A DNA stretch of 53,061 nucleotides from NCBI GenBank assembly GCA_001772005.1, contig MERI01000182.1:1-53061 (forward strand), written 5' to 3'. This document shows positions 30,542 through 40,179 of the stretch, piece by piece. The DNA comes from Betaproteobacteria bacterium RIFCSPLOWO2_12_FULL_62_58 (lineage in GTDB: Bacteria; Pseudomonadota; Gammaproteobacteria; Burkholderiales; SG8-41). Positions within the stretch are counted from its first letter, which is position 1. Each line of letters starts with the position of its first letter. Made by a program: the position numbers and the translations under genes. Below the pieces are notes generated by a model, which searched no databases, was not told the origin of the DNA, and worked only from the letters and a program-made list of their open reading frames with translations.

Positions 30542-31489
30542 GTGAAAATCGCGATCGTTACGCCCGCCGCCGCGGGCTCGCGTCACGGGAACCGCAACAC
30601 CGCGGCGCGTTGGGCTTCACTGCTGCGCAAACTGGGCCACCGCGTCGCGATCCGGGTGTCATGGGACGGCACGGCTGCGGATGCCATGATCGCGCTGCAT
30701 GCGCGGCGCAGCTACGATTCGCTCATGCGTTTCAGGCAAGCTTGTCCCCAGCGGCCGCTCGTGCTGGCCCTCACCGGCACCGATCTTTACCGCGATATTC
30801 GCTTCGACGCCAGCGCCCGGGAATCGATGCACGTGGCGGACCGCATGATCGTGCTGCAGGACATGGGGCTGAACGCATTGTCCCCCATGCTGCGGCGAAA
30901 AACCCGCGTCATCTACCAGTCGGTCCGATCGGTCAGGCGGCCGCCGCCGCTCAAGTCCTGCTTCGAAGTCGCGGTGAGCGGCCACCTGCGCGAAGAAAAG
31001 GACCCGTTCCGCGCCGCTGCGGCGCTACAGCATTTGCCGGTCGCAAGCCGCATCCGCGTCGTGCACATGGGTGGGGCCATGAACGAGGACATGGCACGCG
31101 AGGCCCGCCAATGGATGGCGCGCCAACCCGCCTACCGCTGGCTGGGCGAACTGGAACACGGGCAGGCGCTGCGGCGCCTTGCCCGCAGCCGGCTGATGGT
31201 GATCAGTTCGCGCATGGAAGGCGGCGCCAACGTGGTATCGGAAGCCTTGGCCGCCGGCGTGCCGGTCATCGCCTCCCGGATTTCCGGCAACATCGGCATG
31301 CTCGGCGGGCACTACGCCGGTTACTACCCGGTCGCAGACGAAAAAGGGCTGGCGCGTCTGTTGTGGCGCGCCGAATCCGATCCGGCCTTTTACCGCCGGC
31401 TCAAGCGGCAATGCGCGGCCCGGAGATATCTCGTAAGTCCGCAGCTTGAAATGGGGAATCTGAAAAAATTGCTCGCCGAGCTCTTCTGA
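30542..31489 (+). CDS. senB: Selenosugar synthase SenB (TIGR04348-type glycosyltransferase)
   Basis: By homology makes a seleno-glycoside from a UDP-sugar and selenophosphate, the donor used by SenA. The 315-residue protein starts at a GTG (30542) with VKIAIVTPAAAGSRHGNRNT, the signature opening of this family, and has the GT-B fold, including VIASRISGNIGMLGG and SRMEGGANVVSEALAAGVPV near the sugar-nucleotide site. A TTG at 30533 is an alternative start; neither has a good ribosome site. It is divergent from senA and convergent with rnhB. No selenophosphate synthetase (senC/selD) lies in the window. Confidence 0.85.
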   Translation: MKIAIVTPAAAGSRHGNRNTAARWASLLRKLGHRVAIRVSWDGTAADAMIALHARRSYDSLMRFRQACPQRPLVLALTGTDLYRDIRFDASARESMHVADRMIVLQDMGLNALSPMLRRKTRVIYQSVRSVRRPPPLKSCFEVAVSGHLREEKDPFRAAAALQHLPVASRIRVVHMGGAMNEDMAREARQWMARQPAYRWLGELEHGQALRRLARSRLMVISSRMEGGANVVSEALAAGVPVIASRISGNIGMLGGHYAGYYPVADEKGLARLLWRAESDPAFYRRLKRQCAARRYLVSPQLEMGNLKKLLAELF

Positions 31490-31566
31490 GGGCGACATTG
31501 CGCCGGCGGTGGCGACGACGATGTTTCATCACTTCCTCCCGTCACACAGCATAGCGCCGGTGCGCT

Positions 31567-32163
31567 TCAAGCTGTCGGCGCTCCCGCGGGAGATTCGAGA
31601 ATCAGCCTCACCGGCGCGAAACTTCGACGATGCGCTTCACATACGCCGTATGCGCGCAACGCCGCCAGGTGGGCCGCAGTCGGATAGCCCTTGTGGCGGT
31701 CAAAGCGATACTGCGGATGGCGGCGATGCAGTTCCAGCATCTCCGCATCGCGCGCCACTTTGGCGAGGATCGATGCCGCAGAAATCGCCGCGATGGTGGC
31801 ATCACCCCTGACGACGGCGCGCACCGGGCAGTCCAGCTGCGGGCAATGCAATCCGTCCACCAGGACCTCCCGTGGCGCAATGGCAAGCCCGTCGACCGCG
31901 CGACGCATGGCGAGCAGGCTTGCACGCAGGATGTTGAGCGCGTCGATCTCCTCCACAGTCGCACTTGCCACCGACCAGGCAGTTGCGCACGCTCTGATGT
32001 CTGACGCCAGCGCCTCGCGCTTGCGCGCGGTCAATGTCTTCGAGTCGGCGAGACCGTCGATCACCACGTCATCGGCAAGAATTACCGCTGCGGCGAATAC
32101 GGGGCCGGCCAATGGTCCGCGTCCGGCTTCGTCTACGCCGCAAACCCAGACCGTTGAACTCAT
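31567..32163 (-). CDS. rnhB: Ribonuclease HII
   Basis: Cuts RNA in RNA-DNA hybrids and removes single ribonucleotides from DNA. The 198-residue protein begins with [20 protein letters not shown], in which Asp11 and Glu12 are catalytic, and keeps [13 protein letters not shown] and the [11 protein letters not shown] region. The ATG overlaps the lpxB stop by four bases (ATGA), the common lpxA-lpxB-rnhB arrangement. Here the next gene downstream is the inserted senB, on the other strand. Confidence 0.97.
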   Translation of the reverse strand: MSSTVWVCGVDEAGRGPLAGPVFAAAVILADDVVIDGLADSKTLTARKREALASDIRACATAWSVASATVEEIDALNILRASLLAMRRAVDGLAIAPREVLVDGLHCPQLDCPVRAVVRGDATIAAISAASILAKVARDAEMLELHRRHPQYRFDRHKGYPTAAHLAALRAYGVCEAHRRSFAPVRLILESPAGAPTA

Positions 32164-33329
32164 TCAATTCCGCCACGGAGGATGGGCAGCAGCGCCGCGG
32201 CCACTTTCTGCGCGGTATTCTGCCGGAGTTCGTCGAGCATGCTGCTGAAGCGTGTTTCGAGGCGGCTGCGAACCGTTGCGTCGGATAACAGGTTAAGCAC
32301 GGCCTGCCCCAGGTTGCCCGGCGTCGCCTCGTCCTGCAGGAATTCCGGGACGACGAACTCGCCGGCAAGGATGTTGGGCAAACCGACATACGGTTGATAG
32401 CGTTGGTGCTTCATGATCCACCATGACATACGCGGCATTTGGTAGGTGATCACCATGGGGCGCTTGAGCAGCGCCGCCTCGAGCGTGGCCGTTCCGGAAG
32501 CCACGAGCACCACATCCGCGGCCGCCATCGCGTCATGAGCATGGCCAAACAAGATCGTTACACTGAGAGACTGCGCTTCGTGACGACAAACCGCCGCTTC
32601 GAACAGTTCCCGAGTCTCGCGGCTTACCAGCGGCACCAGGAATAACACATCTGAAACGGCAGCCGCGATTTCGATTGCCGTGGCGACGAACAGGTCGGCC
32701 ATCTGTTCGAGCTCGCTCACCCGGCTGCCCGGCAGCAACGCAATGACCCGCGCGGCAGTCGGCAGATGCAGCTGCCGGCGTGCGGCCTGCATGCCCGGAA
32801 AATCTCCCAGCATGTCCGCCAGCGGATGGCCGACGTAGGCGACCGGGACCTGTGCCTGTTCGTAAAGCCGGGCCTCGAACGGGAACAGGGTCAGCATTTT
32901 GGTGACGGCGCGCTTGATCTTACGGATGCGCCCGCCGCGCCAGGCCCAGATCGAAGGGCTCACGTAATGTACCGTGGGAATGCCAGCCGACTTGAGCTTC
33001 AACTCGAGATCGAGATTGAAATCCGGGGCGTCGACACCGATAAAACAGGCGGGCGGCTCTCGCAGAAAATGCTCGGTAATGCGACGCCGAATGCCGACGA
33101 TTTCGAAATAATGGCGCAGCACCTCGACGTAGCCGCGCACCGCCAGCTTTTCCATCCGAAACAGGATGTGCATGCCGGCGGCCTGCATTTTCGGTCCGCC
33201 GATGCCGACGAAGCGCGCCTGCGGCAAATGCTCCCGCACCGCCTCGATCAGGTGAGCGCCGAGCAGGTCTCCGGACGCTTCTCCCGCGACGATGCCGACG
33301 GTGGGCGTCGCGGCGGCCGTATCGCCCAT
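32160..33329 (-). CDS. lpxB: Lipid-A-disaccharide synthase
   Basis: Joins UDP-diacylglucosamine and lipid X to form the lipid A disaccharide at the inner membrane. The ATG at 33327-33329 gives 389 residues beginning [20 protein letters not shown], the family N-terminus; earlier in-frame codons lie within lpx[19 protein letters not shown], the FPFEARLYE segment and GSRVSEL are typical. It is two bases downstream of lpxA, within the lpxD-fabZ-lpxA-lpxB-rnhB operon. Confidence 0.96.
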   Translation of the reverse strand: MGDTAAATPTVGIVAGEASGDLLGAHLIEAVREHLPQARFVGIGGPKMQAAGMHILFRMEKLAVRGYVEVLRHYFEIVGIRRRITEHFLREPPACFIGVDAPDFNLDLELKLKSAGIPTVHYVSPSIWAWRGGRIRKIKRAVTKMLTLFPFEARLYEQAQVPVAYVGHPLADMLGDFPGMQAARRQLHLPTAARVIALLPGSRVSELEQMADLFVATAIEIAAAVSDVLFLVPLVSRETRELFEAAVCRHEAQSLSVTILFGHAHDAMAAADVVLVASGTATLEAALLKRPMVITYQMPRMSWWIMKHQRYQPYVGLPNILAGEFVVPEFLQDEATPGNLGQAVLNLLSDATVRSRLETRFSSMLDELRQNTAQKVAAALLPILRGGIE

Positions 33330-33331
33330 GG

Positions 33332-34123
33332 TTACCGAATAATGCCGCGTGTGGAAGCAGCCAGGAAGTCGAGCAGCGGGCGAATCTCCTGGCACTGTGC
33401 AAGTTGCCGCTCGAGCTCTTTTTTTGCCTCGTCCAGCGTCAGGCCGGACTTGTAAAGCGTCTTGTAGGCGCGCTTGAGCTTGGTAACGGTCTCCGCCGTG
33501 AAGCCGCGCCGCTTGAGTCCTTCAGCATTGATCCCGTACGGTTTGGCCGAATTGCCCGACGCCGTGACATACGGCGGGATGTCCTGCAGCACCATCGTTC
33601 CGAGTGCCGTAATGCTATGGGCTCCGATGTGGCAGAACTGGTGTACTGCGGTAAAACCGCCGAGTATGGCGTAATCGCCGACATGCACGTGACCGGCCAA
33701 CTGAGCGTTATTGGCGAAAATCGTGTGGTTGCCGATCTGGCAGTCATGCGCCAGGTGAACATAGGCCATGATCCAGTTGTAGTCGCCGACCCGCGTCACG
33801 CCCGCATCCTGCGCTGTCCCGCAATTGAAGGTGCAAAACTCGCGAATGGTATTGTGATCTCCGATTTCAAGACGGGTTGCCTCGCCGCCGTATTTCTTAT
33901 CCTGCGGAATTTCGCCCAGGGATACGAACTGGTAAATCCGATTATTGGCGCCAACGCGCGTGTGGCCGGTGATCACCGCGTGCGGCCCGATGCGGCAGCC
34001 GGACCCGATTTCCACGTGCTCACCGATGACCGCGTACGGGCCGATTTCGACCCCGGCGGAGATTTTCGCTCGCGGATCGACGATCGCTGTCGGATGGACG
34101 CTTATCTTGCGGTCGGTATCCAC
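33332..34123 (-). CDS. lpxA: UDP-N-acetylglucosamine O-acyltransferase LpxA
   Basis: First enzyme of lipid A synthesis, adding a 3-hydroxyacyl chain to UDP-GlcNAc. It starts at a GTG (34121-34123) and has 263 residues. The left-handed beta-helix hexapeptide repeats run from about residue 8 ([20 protein letters not shown]) to 180, followed by a helical C-terminus. The conserved [20 protein letters not shown] segment contains the catalytic histidine region. It lies between fabZ (25-base gap) and lpxB (2-base gap). Confidence 0.97.
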   Translation of the reverse strand: MDTDRKISVHPTAIVDPRAKISAGVEIGPYAVIGEHVEIGSGCRIGPHAVITGHTRVGANNRIYQFVSLGEIPQDKKYGGEATRLEIGDHNTIREFCTFNCGTAQDAGVTRVGDYNWIMAYVHLAHDCQIGNHTIFANNAQLAGHVHVGDYAILGGFTAVHQFCHIGAHSITALGTMVLQDIPPYVTASGNSAKPYGINAEGLKRRGFTAETVTKLKRAYKTLYKSGLTLDEAKKELERQLAQCQEIRPLLDFLAASTRGIIR

Positions 34124-34148
34124 CTGTCAAACCCCGGCATGGGTCCGC

Positions 34149-34607
34149 TTAATCCACTGCTGTCTTGAGGGAGCGCACCGTGCACATGAGTTCCGCCTCG
34201 GCGACCAGCGTGTCCGCGACCCGCGCCTCGGCCCAGAATTTCCAAATCCCCCGCAAGTGGCGCTGCAGCGATACGTCGAGCCGCAACGTATCCCCGGGCG
34301 TGACCGGCTTTTTGAAGCGAGCCTTGTCGATTCCGACAAAATAATAGACGGATCGGGCATCAGCCTGGGCTCCCATGGTCTTGAACGACAGGATCGCGGC
34401 CGCCTGCGCCAGCGCCTCGATGATCAGCACTCCCGGCATGACCGGATGGTGGGGAAAATGCCCTTCGAAGAACGGTTCATTGATCGTCACGTTCTTGAGG
34501 GCGACAAGGTTCCTTCCCGCTTCGTAGGACAGCACCCGGTCGATCAACAGAAACGGATAACGATGCGGGAGATATTCCAGAACTTGGTTAATATCCAGGC
34601 TGTTCAA
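34149..34607 (-). CDS. fabZ: 3-Hydroxyacyl-ACP dehydratase FabZ
   Basis: Dehydrates 3-hydroxyacyl-ACP in fatty acid elongation. The start is a TTG at 34605-34607 overlapping the lpxD stop; AGGAG sits 6 bases before it, and the 152-residue product begins [20 protein letters not shown], as expected. A frame opening further upstream lies inside lpxD and has no FabZ homology. The hot-dog active site shows His50 in [13 protein letters not shown] and Glu64 in IIEALAQ. It competes with LpxA and LpxD for hydroxyacyl-ACP, which makes its place in the lpx operon meaningful. Confidence 0.96.
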   Translation of the reverse strand: MNSLDINQVLEYLPHRYPFLLIDRVLSYEAGRNLVALKNVTINEPFFEGHFPHHPVMPGVLIIEALAQAAAILSFKTMGAQADARSVYYFVGIDKARFKKPVTPGDTLRLDVSLQRHLRGIWKFWAEARVADTLVAEAELMCTVRSLKTAVD

Positions 34608-35656
34608 GATTCGCTCCTTTCGAGGGCCGCGAGCTTTTTTTCCAGCGCCCGGAGGCGATCCGCCAGATCGCTCAAATGCCGCAGCTGTGCGGCATTCCTG
34701 CGCCAATTGCGGTTCGGCTCGAATGGATAGGCGCCGGTATACGTGCCGGGTTTGTCGATCGACTTCGTAATTATCGTATGTGCGGAAATCTCGACGTGGT
34801 CGGCGATCGTGAGATGCCCCGCGATGCCGGACGCGCCGCCGATGCTACAATAGCGGCCGATTTTCGCGCTGCCGGCAATGCCGGCGCAGGCGGCGATCGC
34901 GGTATGCGCGCCGATCCGCACGTTATGGGCAACCTGGATCTGGTTGTCGAGTTTGACACCGTCTTCGATGACGGTATCGTCGATGGCGCCGCGGTCGACC
35001 GTGGTGTTGGCGCCGATCTCGACATCGTTGCCGACGACCACGCGGCCGATCTGCGGAATCTTGATCCAGCGCTCATCGGCCATCGCGATGCCGAAGCCGT
35101 CCGCGCCAATGACGGCCCCGGAATGCAGGATCACCCGATCGCCGATGACGCACTCCTCATAGATTGTAACATTGGCATGCAGCCGCACCCCAGCGCCCAG
35201 CACAGCGTTGTCACCGATGACACACCCGGCCCCGATTATGCAGCCTGCCCCGATCCTGGCGTTCCTGCCCACTACCGCCAGTGGTCCAATCTCGGCGTCC
35301 GCCGCAATCATGGCCGAGCCGTCAACGACCGCCGTGACGTGCGTTCCGGAATTGGGTTGCCGGGACGGATTGAGCAAACCTGAAACGCGCGCGAAATAAG
35401 CGTACGGATTGGCACAAACGAGCCTCGGCAACTCGGTGGCCTCGCGCAGCGCCGTTCCCAGGATGACCACTCCCGCGCGCGTCGCCTTCAACTGCGGGAG
35501 ATACCGCTCGTTCGCGAGGAAAGTTACGGTGTCGGGACGGGCGTTCTCAAGCGTCGCAACCTGCGTCACGCGGGCAGCTGAATCGCCAACGACTTCCCCG
35601 CCGAAGCGTTCGGCGATCTCTCGCAGAGTGTAGGATTTTCGCTCGCTGCGCGTCAT
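34604..35656 (-). CDS. lpxD: UDP-3-O-(3-hydroxyacyl)glucosamine N-acyltransferase LpxD
   Basis: Third step of lipid A synthesis, adding the N-linked hydroxyacyl chain. I set the start at ATG 35654-35656 (350 residues, [20 protein letters not shown]), since the open frame upstream is arginine-rich and overlaps skp. An N-terminal uridine-binding domain (about 1-105) is followed by left-handed beta-helix repeats ([19 protein letters not shown]) and a C-terminal coiled helix. The catalytic-histidine region is [10 protein letters not shown]. It follows skp with an 88-base GC-rich gap that has no gene. Confidence 0.96.
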   Translation of the reverse strand: MTRSERKSYTLREIAERFGGEVVGDSAARVTQVATLENARPDTVTFLANERYLPQLKATRAGVVILGTALREATELPRLVCANPYAYFARVSGLLNPSRQPNSGTHVTAVVDGSAMIAADAEIGPLAVVGRNARIGAGCIIGAGCVIGDNAVLGAGVRLHANVTIYEECVIGDRVILHSGAVIGADGFGIAMADERWIKIPQIGRVVVGNDVEIGANTTVDRGAIDDTVIEDGVKLDNQIQVAHNVRIGAHTAIAACAGIAGSAKIGRYCSIGGASGIAGHLTIADHVEISAHTIITKSIDKPGTYTGAYPFEPNRNWRRNAAQLRHLSDLADRLRALEKKLAALERSES

Positions 35657-35744
35657 AACGAGATGGGCGACAGGCCTGCGCCACCCGCTCCGGCCGCTCC
35701 GGCGGCGCCGGCGCGGACCACGGCCGTCGCGTGATGAGCCGCGT

Positions 35745-36248
35745 CTATTTGCTTTCGGTGAGCGCCTTGAGCACCTTGTCCGTGATGTCGATACGCGGAT
35801 TACGGTAGACTGCTTCCTGCAGAATAAGATCGAATTTTTCCGCCTCCGCGATCTGCTTGATGACGCGATTGGCGCGTTCGAACAGCGCCGCAAGTTCCTG
35901 ATTGCGGCGCAGGTTGAGGTCCTCGCGATATTCGCGCTGCATGCGCTGGAATTCCACGCTCAGCCGCGCCAGTTCCTGCTCCTTCGCCCGCCGGTCACTT
36001 TCGCTCATGGTCATCGCCTCTTTCTCGAGCTGGGTCTGCAGCGTCTTGATCTGCCCTTCCCTGCGCTGCAACTCCTGTGCGCGAGGCGCAAATTCCTTTT
36101 CCAGTTGCTTGCTTGCCCGTTCGGCCGGCGCGGATTCGCGGTTGATGCGCTCGGCATCGATGAAACCGATTTTCAGATCCGCCGCCTCGACCGCCGCGAC
36201 GCTGAACAACAGCGCCAAAGCGCCGAAAGTCGAGAAAAAGTACTTCAA
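35745..36248 (-). CDS. skp: Periplasmic chaperone Skp (OmpH)
   Basis: Carries unfolded outer-membrane proteins across the periplasm to BamA. The best start is the TTG at 36246-36248, because AAGGAGG lies 7 bases before it; this gives 167 residues with a signal peptide (MKYFFSTFGALALLFSVAAV, cut near EAA). The rest is a long, charged coiled coil (about 50-130) as in Skp, with DLILQEAVYRNPRIDITDKV near the end. It sits between bamA and lpxD, the standard order, and is a typical sigma-E target, though no promoter was found. Confidence 0.93.
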   Translation of the reverse strand: MKYFFSTFGALALLFSVAAVEAADLKIGFIDAERINRESAPAERASKQLEKEFAPRAQELQRREGQIKTLQTQLEKEAMTMSESDRRAKEQELARLSVEFQRMQREYREDLNLRRNQELAALFERANRVIKQIAEAEKFDLILQEAVYRNPRIDITDKVLKALTESK

Positions 36249-36314
36249 TGTCGCCTCCTTGCGGTTAACTGCCCGCCGCAACCTGCCTCGCAGCTTGCGG
36301 CGCGCCGGCGGTTA

Positions 36315-38582
36315 CTAGAATACCCCGCCGATCGTAAATTGGAGTGGTTGCTTCCGGTCGCCGGGTTTGTCGCCGAACGGCAGAGCCACGCTGATTTTGA
36401 GCGGACCGAGCGGCGATACCCATAACACCGCCAGCCCGGTCGAATAACGAAAATCGCCCGTACTGTACGCGTCGCCCACCATCCCGGCGTCGGCGAAGGC
36501 GCTCATCCTGACCGACCGGTCGTTGTCCAGACCCGGGAAAGGGAATAATAACTCCGCATTGGCGACCACCCTGCGGCTGCCACCGCGCGGATCACCGTTG
36601 GAATCCTTGGGACCGATCGTAAACGACCTGAAGCCGCGCACGGAATTTACGCCGCCGGCATAAAAGTTCCTGAAGAAAGGCAGCGGTTTCCCGCCATAGC
36701 CGACGCCGTAGCCGAGCTCCCCATTCAGCATCAGCGTATACGAACGGGTCAGAGGAAAGTAGCGCTGATACTGGTACGAAGCCTTGTAGTATTTGAGCGT
36801 GCCACCCGGGAGACCGACTTCGCCGGTCGCTTTCTGCAGCGTACCCGCGGTCGGATAGATGAGACTGTCCCGCCCGTCACGCGCCCATCCTATCGTGCCG
36901 AGAACCGTGGAGTTATGGTCACCAAACGTCGCGACGTAGTCCTGGTACAGCAGCGGGCTTTCGGGATAGGTCGTGATGCTCGTGTCCTCGTAGCCCAGTC
37001 CGTAATTGATGGTGTCTATTTCCGAGATCGGAACACCGAGACGCAGCGCGGCGCCGGCGGTCCTGGTCTGGTAGAAACCCAGACCGCTGTTCACCGCATC
37101 AATCTTGCGCAGATAGACATCGAAGCCCTGGCTGACACCATCGACCGTGAAGTAGGGATCGGTATACGACAACGCATAAGTCGTATTGATCTTGCCGCTG
37201 TTGATTTGGGCCGTGACATGCTTGCCGGAACCGAAAATGTTCTGCTGCGTGACCGCGCCTGACAGAAGCAGGCCCTCGCCGCTGCCGAACCCCGCCCCGA
37301 GCAGAATCACCCCGGTTGGCTTCTCAACGACGGAAATGTTGAGATCCACCTGATCGGTCGTTCCGGGGACAGCGGGCGTCTCGACATTGACTTCCGTGAA
37401 ATAACCCAGTTTATCGATGCGGCTCCGCGACAGGTTGATCTTGTCGCCCGAATACCATCCGCCCTCGAGTTGGCGCATCTCGCGCCGGATCACTTCATCG
37501 CGAGTCCGGGTGTTGCCTGAGATGTTGATGCGATGCACATAGACGCGACGGCCGGGATCAATGAAGAAAGTAAACGCGACCCGCTGCTTCTGCTTGTCGA
37601 TCGCCGGAATGGCGTTAACGTTGGCGAAAGCGTAACCGTCATTGCCAAGCCGGTCGGTGATGAGCTTCGTCGATTCGGTCAGGCGCGCGCGGGAGAAAGT
37701 CTCCCCGGGTTTGATCCTGATCAGCTTGAGCGCCTCGTCTTCCGGAATCAATTTTTCGCCGGCCACCTTGATGTCGGAAACGGTGTACTTGGACCCTTCC
37801 GTGATACTGATCGAAATGTAGATCTCCTTCTTGTCCGGCGTGATCGAAACCTGGGTCGAGTCGACGTTGAACTCAAGGTAACCGCGATCCAGGTAATGCG
37901 AACGCAGCGTTTCGAGATCGGCGGCGAGCTTCTGCCGCGAATACTGGTCATGCTTGCTGAACCATGTCATCAGCCCCGGCGTGCGAAGCACGAACAGGCC
38001 CAGCAGATCCCTCTCCCGGAGCGCATTGGCACCGATAATGCTGATCTGACGGATCTTCGAGACCTCGCCTTCCTCGATGCTGAAATTGATCGCGACACGG
38101 TTGCGCTCGAGCGGTGTTACGGTCGTGCTGATGTTCACCGCATACATGCCGCGGCTCAGATACTGTCGCTTGAGCTCCTGCTCGGCGCGGTCAAGCAGGC
38201 CTTTGTCGAAGATGCGGCCCTCGGCGAGCCCGACCTGACGCATGCCCTTGATCAACTGCTCCTTGTCGAATTCCCGCATTCCCGCAAAGTCGATTTGTGC
38301 CACGGACGGCCGTTCCTGCACCACCACCACAAGCACGCCGTTGTCGACCTCGAGACTGACATCCTTGAAAAAACCCGTGGCAAACAGCGCGCGGATCGCC
38401 TGCGCCGCTTTTTCCTCGGTCATCGTGTCGCCGACCTTCACCGGCAGATAGCTGAATACCGTGCCGGCCTCGGTGCGCTGTATCCCCTCGATCCGGATGT
38501 CCTTGATGGCAAAAGGCTCAAGCGCCGCGGCCGGCAGAGCACAGAGCATCAGCAACGACAGGATAACGCGCGCAAGACTCAT
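36315..38582 (-). CDS. bamA: Outer membrane protein assembly factor BamA
   Basis: Core of the BAM complex that inserts beta-barrel proteins into the outer membrane. From ATG 38580-38582 there are 755 residues; a TTG one codon earlier is also possible. A signal peptide (about 1-20) is followed by five POTRA domains (about 22-420; FAIKDIRIEGIQRTEAGTVF opens the first) and a 16-strand barrel domain with the conserved surface loop FYAGGVNSVRGF (VRGF motif). The chain ends in phenylalanine, the usual barrel sorting signal. It lies six bases after rseP. Confidence 0.97.
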   Translation of the reverse strand: MSLARVILSLLMLCALPAAALEPFAIKDIRIEGIQRTEAGTVFSYLPVKVGDTMTEEKAAQAIRALFATGFFKDVSLEVDNGVLVVVVQERPSVAQIDFAGMREFDKEQLIKGMRQVGLAEGRIFDKGLLDRAEQELKRQYLSRGMYAVNISTTVTPLERNRVAINFSIEEGEVSKIRQISIIGANALRERDLLGLFVLRTPGLMTWFSKHDQYSRQKLAADLETLRSHYLDRGYLEFNVDSTQVSITPDKKEIYISISITEGSKYTVSDIKVAGEKLIPEDEALKLIRIKPGETFSRARLTESTKLITDRLGNDGYAFANVNAIPAIDKQKQRVAFTFFIDPGRRVYVHRINISGNTRTRDEVIRREMRQLEGGWYSGDKINLSRSRIDKLGYFTEVNVETPAVPGTTDQVDLNISVVEKPTGVILLGAGFGSGEGLLLSGAVTQQNIFGSGKHVTAQINSGKINTTYALSYTDPYFTVDGVSQGFDVYLRKIDAVNSGLGFYQTRTAGAALRLGVPISEIDTINYGLGYEDTSITTYPESPLLYQDYVATFGDHNSTVLGTIGWARDGRDSLIYPTAGTLQKATGEVGLPGGTLKYYKASYQYQRYFPLTRSYTLMLNGELGYGVGYGGKPLPFFRNFYAGGVNSVRGFRSFTIGPKDSNGDPRGGSRRVVANAELLFPFPGLDNDRSVRMSAFADAGMVGDAYSTGDFRYSTGLAVLWVSPLGPLKISVALPFGDKPGDRKQPLQFTIGGVF

Positions 38583-38588
38583 CAATGC

Positions 38589-39956
38589 TTAGCCGTTTAT
38601 GAGACGGTTGATATCGTTATAAAGCGCGAAGGCCATCAACGTGAACAGCAACGCCATGCCGATGTGCTGCCCGATTTCGATGACTCTGTCCGACACCGGA
38701 CTGCCTTTGAAAATTTCGAACATATAATACATCAAATGCCCGCCATCTAATAAGGGTATCGGCAGCAGGTTGAGCACACCGAGGCTGATGCTGATCAGCG
38801 CCAGGAAGAGCAGATATGAGATCCAGCCGCCTTGAGCCGTCTGTCCGGCGTAGTCGGCAATCGTGATCGGGCCGCTCAGGTTTTTGAGGGAAACTTCGCC
38901 CACGATCATCTTCCCCAGCATTTTCAGGCTGAATAACGACGTGTCCCAGGTCTTCTGTGATGCCTTGACCATGCTTTCCAGCGGACCGTACCGCACTTCC
39001 GTAAGCAGATCCGCCATGACACTACGATCAATCAGCGGCGCCGCACCGATCTTGCCGGTTGGTTGCCCATTCTCGATCACCAGGACGGGCGTGATCTCAA
39101 TGGCGCGCGGCAGCACGCCCTGGCGCCTCACTTCAAACGTCAGCGTCTCGTCCGGATGGCTGCGCACCATGTTTACCACCAGATCCCAGCTCGTGATGCG
39201 CTGTGTGTTGATCCCGGTAATCTCGTCGCCTGCCCTGAGCCCGGCGCGTTCGGCTGCGCCGCCGTTCACGATGCTTCCGATCACCGGCTTGATCACGGGC
39301 TGGTAGCGCGTTAACCCCAGCGCCTTGAGGAAATCGCTATCGAGATCGTTTGCGCTCAACCCCGACAAGTCCAGCTTGCGCCAGGCGATCTCTCCTTTTT
39401 CGTTACGCACTTCGATCGATACGCCGGCCTTGTGCACCGCGTGCTGCAGCAACATCCAGCGCGCATCCTGCCAGGTCGCGACCGGCTCATCGCCGATCCT
39501 GACCATCAGTTCTCCAGGCACGAAACCGGCGCTGGCCGCCGACGTGCCGGGCGTCACCGGGCCAAGCACGGGCTTGATGCCCGGCACACCGTGCACGAAC
39601 AGAACCCAATAGAACAAAATCGCGAGCAGAAAATTCGCCGCCGGTCCCGCGATCACGATCGCGAAACGCCGGTATACCGACTGGCGGTTGAAGGCACGCG
39701 GCAGATCCTGCGGCGCCACCTCTGCCTCGCGCTCATCGGCCATCTTGACGTAACCGCCGAGCGGGAATGCCGCGATCACCCATTCAGTGCCGTCGCGGCC
39801 CAGCGCTCTGCCCCACAGCGGTTTTCCGAAACCGACCGAGAAGCGCAGCACCTTAACGTTGCAGAGACGCGCCACCAGGTAATGGCCGAACTCGTGGACG
39901 ACGATCAGGCAGCCCAGTGCGACAACAAACGCCACAACGGTGATCAGGAGGTTCAT
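38589..39956 (-). CDS. rseP: Site-2 zinc metalloprotease RseP
   Basis: Inner-membrane protease that cuts RseA within the membrane to release sigma-E; also clears signal peptide remnants. The 455-residue protein has the zinc motif HEFGH (21-25) in the first membrane helix, the second site LLDGGHLMYY near the C-terminal helices, and two tandem PDZ domains (about 110-200 and 205-290). Its RseA substrate is encoded at 11935-12456 in this window. dxr lies upstream beyond a hairpin-rich gap of 220 bases. Confidence 0.96.
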   Translation of the reverse strand: MNLLITVVAFVVALGCLIVVHEFGHYLVARLCNVKVLRFSVGFGKPLWGRALGRDGTEWVIAAFPLGGYVKMADEREAEVAPQDLPRAFNRQSVYRRFAIVIAGPAANFLLAILFYWVLFVHGVPGIKPVLGPVTPGTSAASAGFVPGELMVRIGDEPVATWQDARWMLLQHAVHKAGVSIEVRNEKGEIAWRKLDLSGLSANDLDSDFLKALGLTRYQPVIKPVIGSIVNGGAAERAGLRAGDEITGINTQRITSWDLVVNMVRSHPDETLTFEVRRQGVLPRAIEITPVLVIENGQPTGKIGAAPLIDRSVMADLLTEVRYGPLESMVKASQKTWDTSLFSLKMLGKMIVGEVSLKNLSGPITIADYAGQTAQGGWISYLLFLALISISLGVLNLLPIPLLDGGHLMYYMFEIFKGSPVSDRVIEIGQHIGMALLFTLMAFALYNDINRLING

Positions 39957-39981
39957 ACCGCGGTCTCGTAATGACAGACCC

Positions 39982-40179
39982 TAGCAGCCTGTCGGACTTA
40001 ACAGTCCGACAGGCTGCTAAAAGTAAAACCGGCTGACCATTCGGAAGAAACCCCACCCGAAGCGGCCGAATATGAAGAAAAACAGGGGTAAATTCGCATA
40101 TCCGTCATCCTCTTTTGCAATTTTCCTGGCGCCGGTTTTGCATTAGGAGTTTGTCCGACCTAAGTCCGACAAACTCCTA
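39982..40179. repeat. Nested hairpin element between rseP and dxr (MITE-like)
   Basis: An outer hairpin of 17 perfect pairs (39982-39998 with 40003-40019, loop TAAC) and a second of 12 pairs (40144-40155 with 40168-40179) flank a centre in which AAAACCGGC (40025-40033) pairs with GCCGGTTTT (40131-40139) and ATTCGG (40039-40044) with CCGAAT (40066-40071). Both hairpins share the core GTCGGACTTA or its near match. The dxr stop codon lies in the arm of the second hairpin. No protein is encoded between. It may be a miniature transposable element or a structured 3' region. Confidence 0.65.

Noticed and set aside
35657-35744. Small coding region in the skp-lpxD gap
   Set aside because: The gap is a GC-rich imperfect repeat without a start codon, ribosome site or recognisable product.
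35657-35893. N-terminal extension of lpxD
   Set aside because: The added residues are arginine-rich, overlap skp, and precede a normal LpxD N-terminus with its own ATG.
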